Positions 48,689 to 63,218 are shown, numbered from the stretch's first letter. The stretch is 64,000 bases of DNA from Marisa cornuarietis (GCA_004794655.1 SMMW01000619.1:3084001-3148000), one strand, 5' to 3'. Numbers and translations are program-made. The notes: generated from the letters alone by a model not told the origin.

Positions 48689-48776
48689 AAAAAGAAAGAA
48701 ACAAACAAACAAAGAAAAACAAACAAAGAAACAAACAAACAAAGAAAAACAAACAAAGAAACAAACAAACAAAGAA
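48689..48776. repeat. 30-bp A-rich tandem repeat
   Basis: Nearly three copies of a unit made of AAAC and AAAG words (GAAACAAACAAACAAAGAAA and continuation). Confidence 0.85.
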
Positions 48777-50126
48777 AGTGTGTAATTTTTATTTGTTTTG
48801 TTGAGGTTTATTTTTTGTTTTTTGTTGGAGGTGGGGGGAGGGAGAGTAGTTGGTGTGTTATCGGTCAGAGAACTGTTCGCTCACTCAATTAATTTGCTGA
48901 GTTGCCGTTTGGCTACCTCATAGCACCGAGCTTGTCGACGAGAGGGCAGACATCGACTCAACGAAACTGTTCAGCTTCATGCTGGATACATTCACAATGT
49001 TCTCACTTGTCTGCTTCATGTTCGCTTCAAAAGTTTCAAAATCAGCAACCAAAAGGATACTATTTTGTTTTTATTAACTCCTACCTCGAGCTTTAACCTC
49101 ATAAAGCTCTTAAATATTCCAGCATAGCATTTGTTAGACAGAATAGAGCATCGAGAGTTCAGACTGAATTTCGGGAGAAATAAAATCGTCAGAATTATTT
49201 CTTGTTCGTCTCCGTCTTTAAGTTTAGGAGACTTGTCTTACCGCGCACATGAACAAGAGAGAGAGAGAGAGAGAGAGAGGGGGGGAGGGGAGAGAACTTG
49301 GCGTCTGCTAAACTGGATTTGCCATGTAAGCAGCTTCAGGATCAGCAAGGAAGACATTTTCTCCCTTGTGACAACTCCCGAAGGACGCGTCATCGCCACA
49401 CAACACAGCAATAACAGCTACAACAAAAGATTCTGCAAAAAAAAAAAAATAATAATAACAACAGCACCGCACTGCTTGTGGCCACGGGCGGTGCTATGGT
49501 CTTCGTGCTGGTCCAGAGATTGATTCCATCACAAGTGAGGTTTTGCATTTTTCGCAGGGATGAGAGTTGGACATTGAAGCGAGGCAAGCCATGAAGAGAG
49601 AACATTAGGGCAGATTGTGTAGCGCGGCCGGAGCACAAAATGTCGAATTTGGGTGCTAATGCGCCCCCCAGTCCCAGCGCCTCGGGGGTCAAATCCATAC
49701 GCAAGACTCTGAGAAGGGCAGGATCTGTATGTTCGCCGTGCCCGGAGGATCACACGCGCGCTCGCGCACCCCATCCTTCTAATTTTCGATCACCGGGACA
49801 GAACGGGCATGAATCAATCAGGGTGGCCCAGTCGGACATTACAGCACGGGGCTGAAGTTCTTATACCGAGGGCGCCGTCCACATCAGGGTTTTGGGGACA
49901 ATGCCTGGGCAATTTATTCCTCACTTGAGACGATTTTCACAACGAGATGTTATAGTGCTACCCGTCAGAGCCTGAACCAAGTAACCAAGGCGACCGACCT
50001 TGGCTCCTGTGGCCTGATCCTGTTTCTCACGCCATCCGTACTTACGTGTCCGTGTGACTGGTATCCGTTCGTTCAGGAATGCATTCGTTAGTTGATTTTC
50101 TGGCTGACTGGCAATGCATTTTCTAG

Positions 50127-50154
50127 TTGGCTGGCTGGCTGGCTGGCTGGCTGG
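50127..50154. repeat. (GGCT)n microsatellite
   Basis: About 7 units. Confidence 0.95.
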
Positions 50155-52439
50155 GTTGTTGCGTAACTGGTCGATCTGTCGGTGGGTTGGTTAGTTCACT
50201 GGTTTCGTTTATTAAGCGTGCATGCGTTGGTTTGCTGGTTTGTTCGTTTGTACACTTTGTTTCACACGAGTTTGCACATCTTGATGCAGTGTCTTTAATT
50301 TATTCATTTATTTGTCTGAAAGCATTTTGTCAGATGGCAGCCAGCCTGGAAAATTACTTTTAAAATATGGTGACAATAGGCTCATAACATTTCAGTAAGA
50401 TGAAGAACAATGAGAGCAGCGTAGAATTTAAAGCAACTTCAAAAGTGTGATTGTCTGGTTCTCGGATGTAAGTGGACACAACTCCCGGAACGTAAGGAGA
50501 CGATGTTTGATGAAGCAGATGCGGGAAAGTAATCTGTAAGGTCGGTCTTTGGTGGGACAAGGGGTGTGATACAAGCAGGTAGTGGAAATGAAGCACGGGT
50601 ACGGCAGCAGCATGAAATGTAGCGGGTGGTGTGCGAACTCATCAGTACGCCACCCAGTTGAGGCGGCGGTCGAAGCGAACTGCGGCCAGAGACGAGGCGC
50701 AGGCGAGAGATCAGAACCTGCAGCCCCCGTGTTTTTCTGCAGCCATCAGCTCAGGCACGTCACGGCCAGCTTCCCCTGGGGTTCAAGATCCCGAATCGAC
50801 CACCAAAACACCTCCTGACTACCCCCACCACCACCACCCCATCCCTATCCCCGTACCTCCAACCCTCCGCCCCAGCCTGCTAGACCCGCGGAAACGTCCT
50901 GTTGGCCATACAGGGTGGATTTTTTTTTTTTCCTTTGTCGACAGCTTTCGTTGCGTGTAATTATAGCTAATCATTTCTTCATTTTTTTTTCAATCATTTA
51001 TGCACATGATTAAAGTTAAGATCTTTGAAGTAAAAGATGCTAATGGCATGTAGAATATAATTATAGCTAACTATTCATTGTGACTAAAGCTTACATTGTG
51101 TAGGTTATAATTATAGGTAACACCTTTAAATAAATCTTTTCATTCATTTTAGTGAGAACAGCTATTATCTTTGTACTGTATAACTTTGCTAATAATCTTG
51201 TAGATGTAATTATGCCCAATAACTTTGGACATCTACAGTAGTAGATAATAGTGTGAATTGCATAAATATAATTAACAGGTTCGCGATCAAAGTCGTTTTG
51301 CAGCATTTAATTATAAAATAGTTTGTAGTTTATTAGGAAGCAGGTTTGAGGAATATAATAGAAGAGATAAGAAATTTTGTAACTTATTTATTCCTGGTGG
51401 GCAAGAAATAAAAAATAAGTAACAGAGAATGAACAAATTGAAGAAAAGGCAGCAAGGCGAAAGCCGTTTGGGATGGGAGGAAGGCTGGAATATGTCTTGT
51501 GAAAGAAGGATGCTGACCGAGGAAGGAATTTTATGAGGAATGAAGCATCATGATGCACCTAAAGCTCTGGAAGTAGAAGAGGTCAGTGAAGATCTTGATG
51601 AGGCTTCCGGAGTCATTCCCTTCTCTGTCGCTTGCTAACCTTTTGTCGCTCTTTGGACTCATCTAAAGAATTCTGAATGAACTAAACTAAGGCACAAGAC
51701 ACGCCGTTCCATCCCAGCAATGAAACAGTACCTTGCGCGCGCAGAAGTGATTTTAATATGATTGTGCAACATGTTTAAAAGTGAAAAGAAAATTTGGCAT
51801 AAACTCTTTTCAAAGATTCTTCAATAATAGGAAGTTCAATTTGGAAATGGACGAGCACCCCACAGAAATTACTCGTTTTAGACTGAAGAAATCCCGGTCA
51901 TTACTACGATGAGCTCAAACTACAGACCGATCAGTTGAATACACATTATCTACAGTATTCTTCATTATCGCGAAAATCCTCCCGAAGACCACGCGCACCG
52001 CGCACTAGATTCCTTTGCGACATTTGAAACCTGGCATTGTTTCCTTAATTAGTGATATTGGAACAAACATGGCTCGTGGACCTGTAAATATGGACCAGCG
52101 ATGCTGATGCTTATAAAGTGACACTGCAAAGTTCCAATGTCAAGAAGTTGACACATATAAATCTTGCAGCAGACAAGGGCGGGAACCAGATTCCCACTTA
52201 AAAAAAAAAAATCGTGAGGAGATGTCTTCTACTGTCTTGACAGGAGGCACAGACCAACACTGCCTGGGAAAACAAACAAACAAACAAATAATGATATAAA
52301 CAGACTGTTTTGTGGTCATCGCGCGCGAAATTCGGTCCGTTCGGGACCCGGATGCTTGAACTCGCCCACCTCACATGCTCCAGTCGCAGCACCCGCTGAG
52401 CTGTCGTGAAAGCGGCCGCCGTGTATCTATCCACCCCGC

Positions 52440-52986
52440 GCCGCGGTAATGGCCCGCTGATTGGCGCTAAAGTGCGCGAGCGACCGGCGATACCCACGCG
52501 CCATAAACGGTTCACCCTCCCCCCCCCCTAATTTCCCCCCAGGCGTGCGCTGGGGGCCGGCCTTCCCCCGTCACCTCAGCCAATCAAATCTCTCCGCCGC
52601 CCAGCGCGCGCCAGACGGTAGTGGCGCATGCGCAGACGCGAAGCTCGCGCTCATTAAAAATGTTCCCCTTGCGCAGCGTCACAAGGGATGGGGAAGAGGG
52701 TGGAGAGGGGTTCGGGGTTTGTCAAAAAGAGGAGGTGTGGAAAAAGTTGGGTGGAGAGTATTTTTGTGAGAGGTCCTTGAAGAGTTAGACAGCCGCTCGT
52801 GCAGGCTCCCGCACAAAACGGATGCAGTAATTGTAGCTGCGTATTATGACAACCCGCGCTGGGTGATTCACGGCAGTGGGAGGGAGCAACAAGGATTTCT
52901 TGTCTACGACCCCGAGATTAGTGAAGAATACAATTGTGGACAACTGACAGACGGGTGAGAGGACAAACATACCGACAGACTTCAAC
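52440..52986 (+). promoter_or_regulatory. Putative CpG-rich promoter of the TLX-like gene
   Basis: The GC- and CpG-rich block holds a perfect NRF1-type GCGCATGCGC at 52624-52633, a CCAAT box at 52580-52584, an inverted CCAAT (GATTGG) near 52458, and an AT-rich ATTAAAAAT near 52653. It lies 350-550 bp upstream of the ATG at 52987, so it is a plausible promoter with a leader of a few hundred nucleotides. Confidence 0.5.
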
Positions 52987-55900
52987 ATGGACCAGCTACG
53001 CCCTGCTGTCTTCCCCTTCTATGCTGCACACTTGCACCCTAACCTAGCCAGGTACTTTTCTTTTTATGTGTGTGTGGGTGCGTGGGTATGTTTTGTCTTT
53101 TCTTTTATTCTTTTTTCTTTGTTGTCGTCTATCTATCTAATTTCTTTCTTTCTTTCCCATTTAGTTCGTTTTCTTTTCATTTTTACCTCCTGTGGCCCCC
53201 TCAGCATTTTGGACAAACTCACTTTCTTTTTGCTGCTAGACATTTGTTACAGAGATGTGTCTTAGGCATTTTTCCTCTTTCTTGTTTTTCTTTTTGTGGT
53301 TTTCTTGTGTCCCAAATGAGGAGGATATTTTTTTCTAAATCTCGTTTCCCTCTTCTGGAACAAGGTGCGTGTATGTGTGCGTAACGTACATGTGTATATA
53401 TATATATATGTGTGTGTGTGTCCGGTGAGAGTATGGGTGCTTTTTCTTATTATTCAGCGCAAAATTTTATTCTTTTAATTGTTATTTTATGATTGCTCTG
53501 TTACTGCTGTAAACTGTTAATTTTACTTTATTTTGAGTGTATTTTGCCAACACCTATTCATGGTAGATGTTTTAAATGTTCCCTGCTAGCATATGCCCAA
53601 ATCCTTCAAATAAATAAATAAATAATGAATAAATAAATAAATGAAATAGAATAAAATAATCGCAAAAGTAAAAGAAAGAGCTTTTGTGCGCTTTGTCAGT
53701 CTAAGATGGAATCCACTTTCCACTTGTTGAACTTTAGATTGTCATCAGCATTATGTTAGTTCTGGTGCACACATCGAGCAAAACTACAGGAAAGTAACAA
53801 AAGATATGATTAAACAAACAGCACAACAGGGACGCGACAAACGGCTTGATTAGACAAACAAGCACGTAATTATTATTATTTTGAATAATAATAATAATAA
53901 TAATAATAATGTTGTAGGGTGGTGGGCGGCAGGTGGTATACTGGGTTATTATTTATTTTTGTAGAGGGTAGTAGGTGAACGACTTCCAGGACTGTCGGAT
54001 GGCGATCTGTCAGGCAGGTGTGTGCTGGGGATGTTGTTTGGGGTGCACACCTAGCAAGGCCAGCAAGGTCACTGCCAGTCAGGCCCTCGTAACTAAACTG
54101 TGGGAATTAGAAAGTGGGAAAGGGATTCGACTGGCATGGTAATAGTGGGGAAGTCTAGAGTGAAGAGAGACTCACTGATGAAGAGAGAGAAGAGACATAC
54201 GACAGAGAAGTTGAGAAGAGACAGCCCCCATTCTTCAAACCCGTGCTGGCTATTTCCTGCCTCTGGTCGAGTGTGTTGGAGAAAGTTGCTATAACAACAC
54301 CATAACAACCTCTACCACTCGGTAACAATAACAATACTAACAAAAACAAAAATAACAAAGTCAAAACATGTTTGAAATCATTGCTCATGTTAAGACAAAA
54401 AGCAAGATTATTAGAAAACAAATAAATGGTGGCACAAAGCACAACAGAGAGATAAAATAAAACAATTTGATGATAAAAAAATGACTAGACAGGAAAGAAA
54501 ATTATTTTACAACAGTAATAATAATAATATGAGGCAAAGGAAGAATAAGATTATAATGAAGCAGATGCCATCAGGTACACAACACCCGGTTTACAAATGT
54601 TCGGTGTGTGTGAAGCTGATTCTCTCGTGGCCGGTCTGTTTAATACCCGATGAAGTACAAGCGATTACAAATATATGTTTGATTGCTATCTTATTTCACA
54701 CTCTTTTAGAACCTGTACCGTTAAAAATGAAAAAATAATTAAGAAGATTCGGTGCTTAGCTCCATTCAAGTTTGTTAAACACACTCGCCCCTAAACTAAA
54801 AGCAAGAAGCTTCTGTAGCCGCATACTTTTTTTTTTAGATGCGTTTCAGAATTTTTTCCATTCAGGTGAAATATTTATTTCCTTATAAGATAATTTTTTT
54901 ATGTGTTTCATTCATTTCTGATGGTTTGGTAGTATTACAAAAGTAGCTGTCTTCTGCATAAAAGTAAAGATAATCCTACTGGTCGACTGTTCTTGACTGG
55001 ACTACAGTCATCTGAAGAAAATGAAAACCTTTACCAGCCTACCTGAGAAATAGTATTGATTACTTAGATTTTTCAAGTGTTTATTGTCTCTTTAAATACC
55101 AACCTGAGTGCAAACTTACTTTCGAATGAGTGGGTTTAGTTCATTAAAAGATATTCTTAAAATTTGCGTGAAAAAGGATACAAAATAGATACAAGCCTTT
55201 ACAAATTGTATTTCTCTTCGGTTGTTTGAAAAGACTTCCTTTCCTGTGAGGTCGCAAGGGTCGGTTGACTATACTCACCATATTCATTAGCGAATCGTCA
55301 GCCTTTCTTGATGTCAGAGGTATCAACTCACTATACTCACCATACTTCACTGACAAATCGGCGGAAGTAGAAATTTAGTAGAAATCTGCATGTCCTTTTC
55401 TTTATTAAAAATCAGTGCACACTGTTAAACAAACTTTTCACAAATTATGTTCTGTTTAACGATGGCCTGGTAGGGAAATTGTCAGCAGAAGGAATGGATG
55501 TACTTTGCTCCGTTGTGTGAACCACCTACTGGTCATCTGCAACTGCCGACCTGCTTTGTGCATCTCTCTCACTAACATCTTTCTCATCTAACTTTTCTCT
55601 AACTTCTCGACTCTTCTACCCCATCCCCTTCTCCTATGTATCTCTCCCCTCTCGTGATTAGTACCGTAAAGTTGGCATCGACTTACGAACTTTTTTATTC
55701 TCATTAAGGTTTCATGTTATTTTCTGGGTGAATTAACCCTGCACCAAAACAGACACCACCTGCAGCTTTCTGCTGTCCCCCCCCCCAGTAATGTCCCTGT
55801 CTGAAGACGATTGTTATCGTCCTTGTATCGGACCAGCGTGTGGTCTCACCGCATCTTAGTCTGTAGTAACACCATCTGGTCACAAGTCTGTCCATCTGTT

Positions 55901-58900
55901 GGTGGCTCTGAGTATGAAGAACAGCGACCCAACAATAATTGCTGTACAGAAACTTCACTGTGCAAAGTGTAGCCTAGTGGTTACAACGAATGACTACGGA
56001 GCACAAAGTATCTGGTTCGAGGGTTGGGGAGAAAATTCCTCTTGACCACCCAGTACTGTTCTGCAGCAATGGTTACCTAATTTATCAGGGATAACAGGCA
56101 AAGGTAAAAGGGAAAATGACCCTTTAGAAACAGAGAACCACTTACAGTTCAAAGTTCCCAAGGCTATGGCACACGTTAGGTCAACTTTCTTGCAGTACAT
56201 ATTGTGTTTATATTATGTGCACAGAGTGTGTCTATCTTATTTGTTCAGGAGAGATCTCACACTTAAACGAGCAGCGTACATGCTTGAAGATTCACCTGAA
56301 TTAGTTAACAAAATGAACTTATGACCTGTTAATGTTGTATTGAGATATAGTATCATGTTTTAATTACAGAGCTAATTTGAGTATAAACCCACCTCCATGT
56401 ATCGGAAACACTTTTTTTCACGAGAATGAAAGCTGAAATTTTAGCATTTAAATCAACTACACAGGGTAAAGTAAATGTAAAAATGTAGTTGAAGCTTGCG
56501 TTCATGATTTATCTTTGTCAAAACTTTGTTTTGAGGTGATTACATCTACAGTTAAATGGGTTTTTTAAAAACACTGGAATGAGGAATTGTGTGTCATTGT
56601 AAATTATAACTAAATAAACAAATAAATAAATCCTGTCAACAATAAGCAATATTTACCAATAAGAGGGAAAAGATTACGAGGAGGAAGAAAAGGAAAGTAT
56701 TAAATGACAGAATGAAAACCACAATGAAGGAGATGAGGAAAGAACGAAAGGAAGAAAGAGGGAGGAAACATGGTCGCCAATAGGGCATCCTGAGGAAAGA
56801 CAGCAATAACAACACACAACACAAACATGTCAGGTCTGTCGTCAAAGAGTAAACATCACAAACATGTCAGGTCTGTCATCACAAACTATACAACATGGAC
56901 GTCAGGTATGGTGTTCAACAATACATAACACAAATATCTCAGGCCACCCTAGAAGCCACTTTTTTTAGTCTTCTGCAATCTCTGCTCACACAGAGCTCCA
57001 TAGATCGCTAACTCTTCCTCTTCTCTCTCCAACCCCAACCCCCACAACGAGCCCTCTCCTTACCACCCCAGCCCACCCCTAAAAGCATGTGAGGTTCGGA
57101 GAAACTCGGATGGAAATACACGAGCATGGGATTTGCCTCCCTTAGAAGCGGTAACCTTCCATCGGCCTGGCTGTCCTCGCCGGGCCACTCTTAGGTCGGA
57201 GACGAGCAAACAGCAACCGGGTTTATAATCGTGATTTTCTGGAACTGTTACAAAACCAGCGCCGTCTTGCGGGCGTTCGACTTAATCAATTGTGTGTTGA
57301 CGCACATGGTGCTCTCCCATGGAACGGGGCTGCGATGATCATCGGAAACACAAGCCAGGTCTCCTGAGCCTATTTTCTTAACGATGAACGATATCGAACT
57401 GGTGCGGTATGAGCCAGGGATTTCTTGTGGGTCCTCCCACCCACCCTCAGAAAGAGGCAATTCGTGGGACAACAATGCCAAGTGTCAAAATCGTTTTAAT
57501 ACCAGCCAGAGAAACCAACTCCTGAAGGCGGGGAGGAAAAAAAAGCTACAGTAGAATGTTAAACTTCATGCAAACCAAAGAACAAGGCGCAGAAGAGTGA
57601 AAGGCTTGGCGGAGACATGAAGTGGTTGTATTATTGGCATGTTTGGTAGCTAAACAGCAAAGACAACTCTAGAAAGCGAAACCTGCAGTGAATTGTCCCA
57701 GGCTGTATTGATACAAACTTCAATAGCAGTAGCTTGTGATAATTCACTCGTTACTGCCATCAGGTTCTGATTTTAACAGTTAATTCATAATTTGTTTTGT
57801 ATGATAGAGGAAAATCCGTTACAGGAAGTTCAAAATAAGACACTAAAAATCTTATAATTGAATGAAGTTTGATGTGTTTTACAAATAATGAAATCTTTAT
57901 CCTGGGATTGTTGCTGGAAGAATCAAAGAACAAAAAGAAAGTTCTGTGCCGCTGAAATGCTAACATCATCTGACACTATTTAAATTGACTGGTCAACATG
58001 TTTTCGTGTTTAGCGCGGATCGGATGCAAGTCACAGCATGTACTCTAACCCTTTTGTCATGATGGTAAATTAATAGTTTTATTCTTAATATGACAACATA
58101 TCAATAAACCATGTCCCGTCATACCCATGTTCTTCTTGAGCTAATATTGACGACAAAGAGCTGAATGGAGGCCGCTTTTTATATGTTAACCCTTTTTCTT
58201 TGACTCTGAAATATCACAATACTAAATATTTTACGAATAACACCTGGCAAAACAAAAACAAAAAAAAAACTAAAACAAAATCAAAACAAAACAAAAAAAC
58301 ACAAATAAACAAAACGAAAACTCATGTCCCGATATACGAACATTCGATTTGCGAGAAGTCCTATTTACGATGAGCTGTATTTTAGACTGAAACAGTTTCG
58401 CTGTATAAAACTTTGTTAAGAAATGTGCAATGGTTCTGAGACCTCTTGGTTGGCGTTTCTTTTTTCCTTCTCGGATGCAAAATAAAAGAAAAATGCATGC
58501 CAAGTAGGTCCCATTTGAAGTGCTTGGAAACTAAAAGTTATTAAGTGCGCATGACAAAGATGGCTTTCTCGAAACTGGTTAGAGGGCTATCTATACCTTA
58601 GCATTGAATTATGAGGCATCTCTAATGGCATTTGCTAGGACTGACTGAAGTTATAATCAGACACCGACATAAGCATTGGGTAGGTACCAGAATTCATATT
58701 TACGATAAACTTTATAACATTACTTCAAAATCGAATTAGAAAGTATCTACTCTCACACTTACTGAAGCCGAGACACGAATATTCAGATCTCGCCGGCAAC
58801 TGATCCTCGTGATAACAAATTATGCTCTCTCGAATAACATCTATAAACACAAAGACTGCGAGTGAAAAGGAAAAAACAGTTGTTTAATTATACATACAAT

Positions 58901-59675
58901 GGATTCTAAGGTGTAGACTTTCACAATGTTTCGATGTATTGTTTGAATTTTTGTGATGCACTCTGTCTACAAACGAAATGTTTTCGCCATTCCAGCCTCG
59001 CACAGGAGCGTCTCCGTTTCCCGGGACACCCGCAGTTCCAATTTCCAGCGGCGGCCATGTTTCCCGGCATGCACCCGATGGCCGCCCACCACCACCCGCC
59101 TCACCCGCCGCACCCGGGAGTTCCGCACCCTTTGACCCCGCAAGCCATGCTGCACGTACGGGGACTGTCGCACACGCCGCAACCTGCTCACGCGCACGGC
59201 CACCCACCCTCAGCGCACGTGCTACACCCACCTGTGCTGCAGCAGATGTGCATTTCGCAGGAGGAGCTGGACACCGTCCTGTACGGCTACGCCAAGAGCA
59301 AGGGAGGGGATCACTATCACGGCCACGCCCTGTCCGGCCTCAACATCGGTCACACGCTCGCTGCCGGAGTCGGGGATCCATCACTGTCGGCCCCAGAATC
59401 CGTTACCTTCGGTGAGTACGATACGGGTGGCTGCACGTACCCTAGAATGATATGTTAACGGGCATTGATTGAGACTTTAGCAGTTACAAGTTTTTCTTCT
59501 TTTCTGTTTTGTAATGGCGATCTAGTAAGGTTAGAATAGAAAGGGTTAAGGTAAATGGTCCCATAACCTGGTGACGGAAGTCTCTTACTTTTCGTAATAA
59601 ATCTGTCACCCAATTCAGACTGTAATCATGAAGCAAATGTACCTTCCTTCCTTCCTTCCTTCCGCTCGCTCGCTC

Positions 59676-59708
<33 letters not shown>

Positions 59709-60453
59709 AAGACTTTCCGGGGGTTACTCGGAAAGATACGATGATGACAGATGTTGAACTGTAACACTGTTGCAGATACTGCACCGTTAGTGTGTGTGAA
59801 TTACATCAGAAGTAGACAAGCAAACATATGACATGATAATTACATTTACACTATGTTCTCCTCTCAAGAAGTAGTAGTCATTGAAGTGAGGCTTATCACC
59901 CAGTGCAGAATATCACACACCACATTCACGTCGCCACGCAACAAAAAACAAAAGTAAAAATTCCTCGTTTGTAAATATGTTGATATATGTGTGCAAGTAA
60001 ACGATATGCTCAATAAAACTATGAAATAATTGAAAATGATATTTTATCTGCATAATAGACTGTTAAGACGTCACTAGAACCACGGTAAGACGTCACACAC
60101 AGAACCACGTGAAGACGTCTCTAGAATCACGCGAAGACGTCACTAGAACCACGTTGAGACGTCACACAGAACCACGTGAAGACGTGACTAGAACCACGCT
60201 AAGACGTCTCTAGAATCACGCGAAGACGTCACACAGAACCACGTGAAGACGTCACGCTGTACCATATGAAAGACGTGAGCAGTGTGAATGACGACATACT
60301 GAGTAATTTGACGTCTTGCCGAACCGCACGCCACACTTGATTCTGAACCGTTTGAAAGATGAATTATTCTGATGTTATACCAAACCACGTGAAAGACATC
60401 GTGATGAACTCTGTACAACACATACTGAACGGTGTAAAAAAAACAACGCCACA

Positions 60454-60487
<34 letters not shown>

Positions 60488-63138
60488 TGTGATGTTACAT
60501 GAACTGAGACGATAGCATAACGAGGGCCTCTTTTTGACGTCATGGCGCGAGCTCCCAAGGTTGTAGCTCGTGTGGAGAGTCGCAGTCGTCGCTCGTTTCT
60601 CCAGCCCCCGACGGCAGAAAAACTTAATCGGCTCTAAGAGCGTGTGAGTCAACAGTGGATCTTATTAAAGCAGACGCCGGGGTTAAGCTCACATGTTTGC
60701 CCGGCGTGGGGGTCAATTCTCGATCACTTCTCCAAGCATAACGGCGACGACTATTTACTTGCACACCGCACATTTAGAAGAAAGCTCGGTGATCTAAGAG
60801 AAGATTGCTCTGTTCTTCAAAGTTGTGAGGCTTGTTTTTGTGTTTCGGATATATAGCTCCACCCTGTCTGGCCCCCGACATGCCAGTTGGCGGCGCTTAG
60901 CCACAGTCTGTGAAACGAAGGGGTTCGTCTCCTCGTCGGTGGAGCGTCACGCGGCTATTAGCAAGTGGGTGCTAAGACAGGTCCAGCGAGGGTCTTGACA
61001 GATCAGACTACAATACAATTAATTTCTGCTTCCAGACGATTCTTCCTTCCCGGGCGTCAGTTGCTCAATATGCGGGTGGCATTGACCAAAAACCGAGACT
61101 GATTGACACTTTCTTCAGCGAGTACCCAGCGACTTTGTGACTGCGGCGAAGGAGAGTGATGAAAGCTTGATGTAGATAAATCTGGGTGGTGTGATGTAAA
61201 ACAGTTTTATAGAAAGAAATCTCAAGATTTAAAGAAAGCGACTGTTCAGTATGCGGAAACGAAATACCCAGTCGCGCTGTTTAATGACAGGTAAAGCTGG
61301 TTATTGCGGGGTAGATATGTACACGAGGAAACTACAGTAGAGAGCTGTGTCAATACACCAGACGCTCCTCTCCTCTAGCGCTTCGGTTAGACAGGAAAAT
61401 TGAGACATGGACGCTGACAAACTGCAATGATGTGTTGGGGATAAAACTAAGAGAGGCTTTTAAAAAGGACACATACACACAGACATACATAGACGCACGC
61501 ATAAACAGGTACATGCACGGACACGCAAACATACCCGTATATGCAAGTGCCTGAGCATTTTATAGAAAGAATAGTTTGGACATTGACACGCGTCATCTAT
61601 TCTAGTTCGAAATCGTTTGGATATGAATAATTAATTGATTAGCCGATCAGCTGACTAATTAGCTGAGGTACGCTTTGATTTCTCGATTGATTGACAGCAA
61701 TGCGATCCTGGGGAGGGACCTTGTCAGAGTAGTCGTCCCATCCCAACCATCTCTCTATCCTAACGAAGAACAGACCGTACATCTCAGCGCATGCGCAGTG
61801 TTAGGTTTAGAGACGTCACACGCGAGCGCACGAGAAAGGACGAGAATCCCCGGCGTTTACGCTTCTTTCATCCTTCGCCGTTGTTCATCTGACCTCCGAT
61901 GTTAAGGTTACGTTTGCCAAACTTTTCCGCCCAGCAATATCGTTGGGGTGGCTGATGTCCGGGTGGTCCCGTACCCCGAAAAACGCTATCCAGTGCGTTC
62001 CCGGTGCGTGCCGACGCCTCAGCTGTCCGTTTCAATCGCGGGTGCAAGTTAAATGTTTAAACGCGAGGGGTATTAGGCAAGCTTTGCTGAGCGCGGGGCC
62101 GAAAGGAAAAATTATGTGACCAAATACTTGTACAGGTGACCACCTTTCTCAAGACAGCTTACAGAAGGAAAAAAGAGTGTAGCGAATAGGCTGCTCGTGG
62201 GCTTTCAGCGAACCGGGTGGCCCGTCTGAAAAGAACGAGGTGTAACAGAAAAGCTTGTACAATCATGTTTCTCTAACTTCGTCATGTGGTGACCTATCCT
62301 CAGCCACCTTTGATCGCGAGATCTTAGCTTCTGAACTTTGAACTTGAAGGAAGGAGAAAAAGAGAAAGTATAAAATAGAGAGATCATAGAAGTTTGGAGG
62401 TCACGTGCTCTCACAATATGAACAGAATATTTAAAAAAATATGAAACCCAGAAATAATTAGCAATGAGACAAAAACTTTAGCCAGAGCTGAAGGAAGAGA
62501 AGGTATTCTAAGGAGTTCACTGAGATAACAAGAGAAAAATGAAAATGCCAAGAAATCCGATCAGTTCTCTGTTTTTAGCTACGCATTCATTGCGCATGTC
62601 CGTGAACTGCATCTTTCTTGACATACAAAACTCTTTCTTTCTGTAGAATTTTTAGAATTTTTTGTGTTTTTAAAATAATGCTTTGGCGCACTTTGGAATT
62701 CTAATTGATTAATTTGTGTGTTCCGATAGAAGTGTTGATGATGTTCTTCTGTCTTTATTCCTTTTCATTTTCCCTATTTATTGCTCTGTCTCTCTCGCTC
62801 TATCTCTCTCGAATTTATTTCGCAAACCTTGGAATACTTAGGGAATGTACATCTTTACCTTAGTAACCGAAATCAATTTAAGTTTATACATCTTGAAGCA
62901 AGAAGACTCAAACCTATAATCACTTGCTGTCCCACCAAACTGACTTGGCGAGCCTCGCAAAAGAACCTGAGTGGAACTTGCATAAGAAATAACATAAAAT
63001 CAGTCAGTAAAAAAAATATATATATATATATAACAAAAGCATCTTGTAAATGTGAGAGTAAAGAGACAACGAACATTTTCCCCATTTCTTCATTACTTTA
63101 ATTTGTTATTGTAGTAGTCTTGTAGATTAGTAAATACT

Positions 63139-63218
<80 letters not shown>

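Larger units (their letters stand above)
45700..52430. other. Intergenic region; repeats and one LINE relic, no supported gene
   Basis: Contains the LINE fragment at 46817-46952, (TTTA)n near 47592-47614, a GC-rich block at 47820-48120, (CA)n at 48244-48295, a 30-bp A-rich tandem repeat at 48689-48776, GA-rich 49256-49279, (GGCT)n at 50127-50154 and a TAATTA motif cluster at 50955-51212. Open frames in the GC-rich block owe their length to composition and a CA array. Confidence 0.55.

Noticed and set aside
49430..49860. Possible tRNA-like A/B boxes around GTGCTATGGTC and GATTGATTCC
   Set aside because: Spacing and base matches are too poor for a tRNA or a SINE call, and no cloverleaf could be folded by eye.
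57248..57481. 77-codon minus frame as a gene
   Set aside because: No start context, splice sites or known motif; kept only as a compositional observation.
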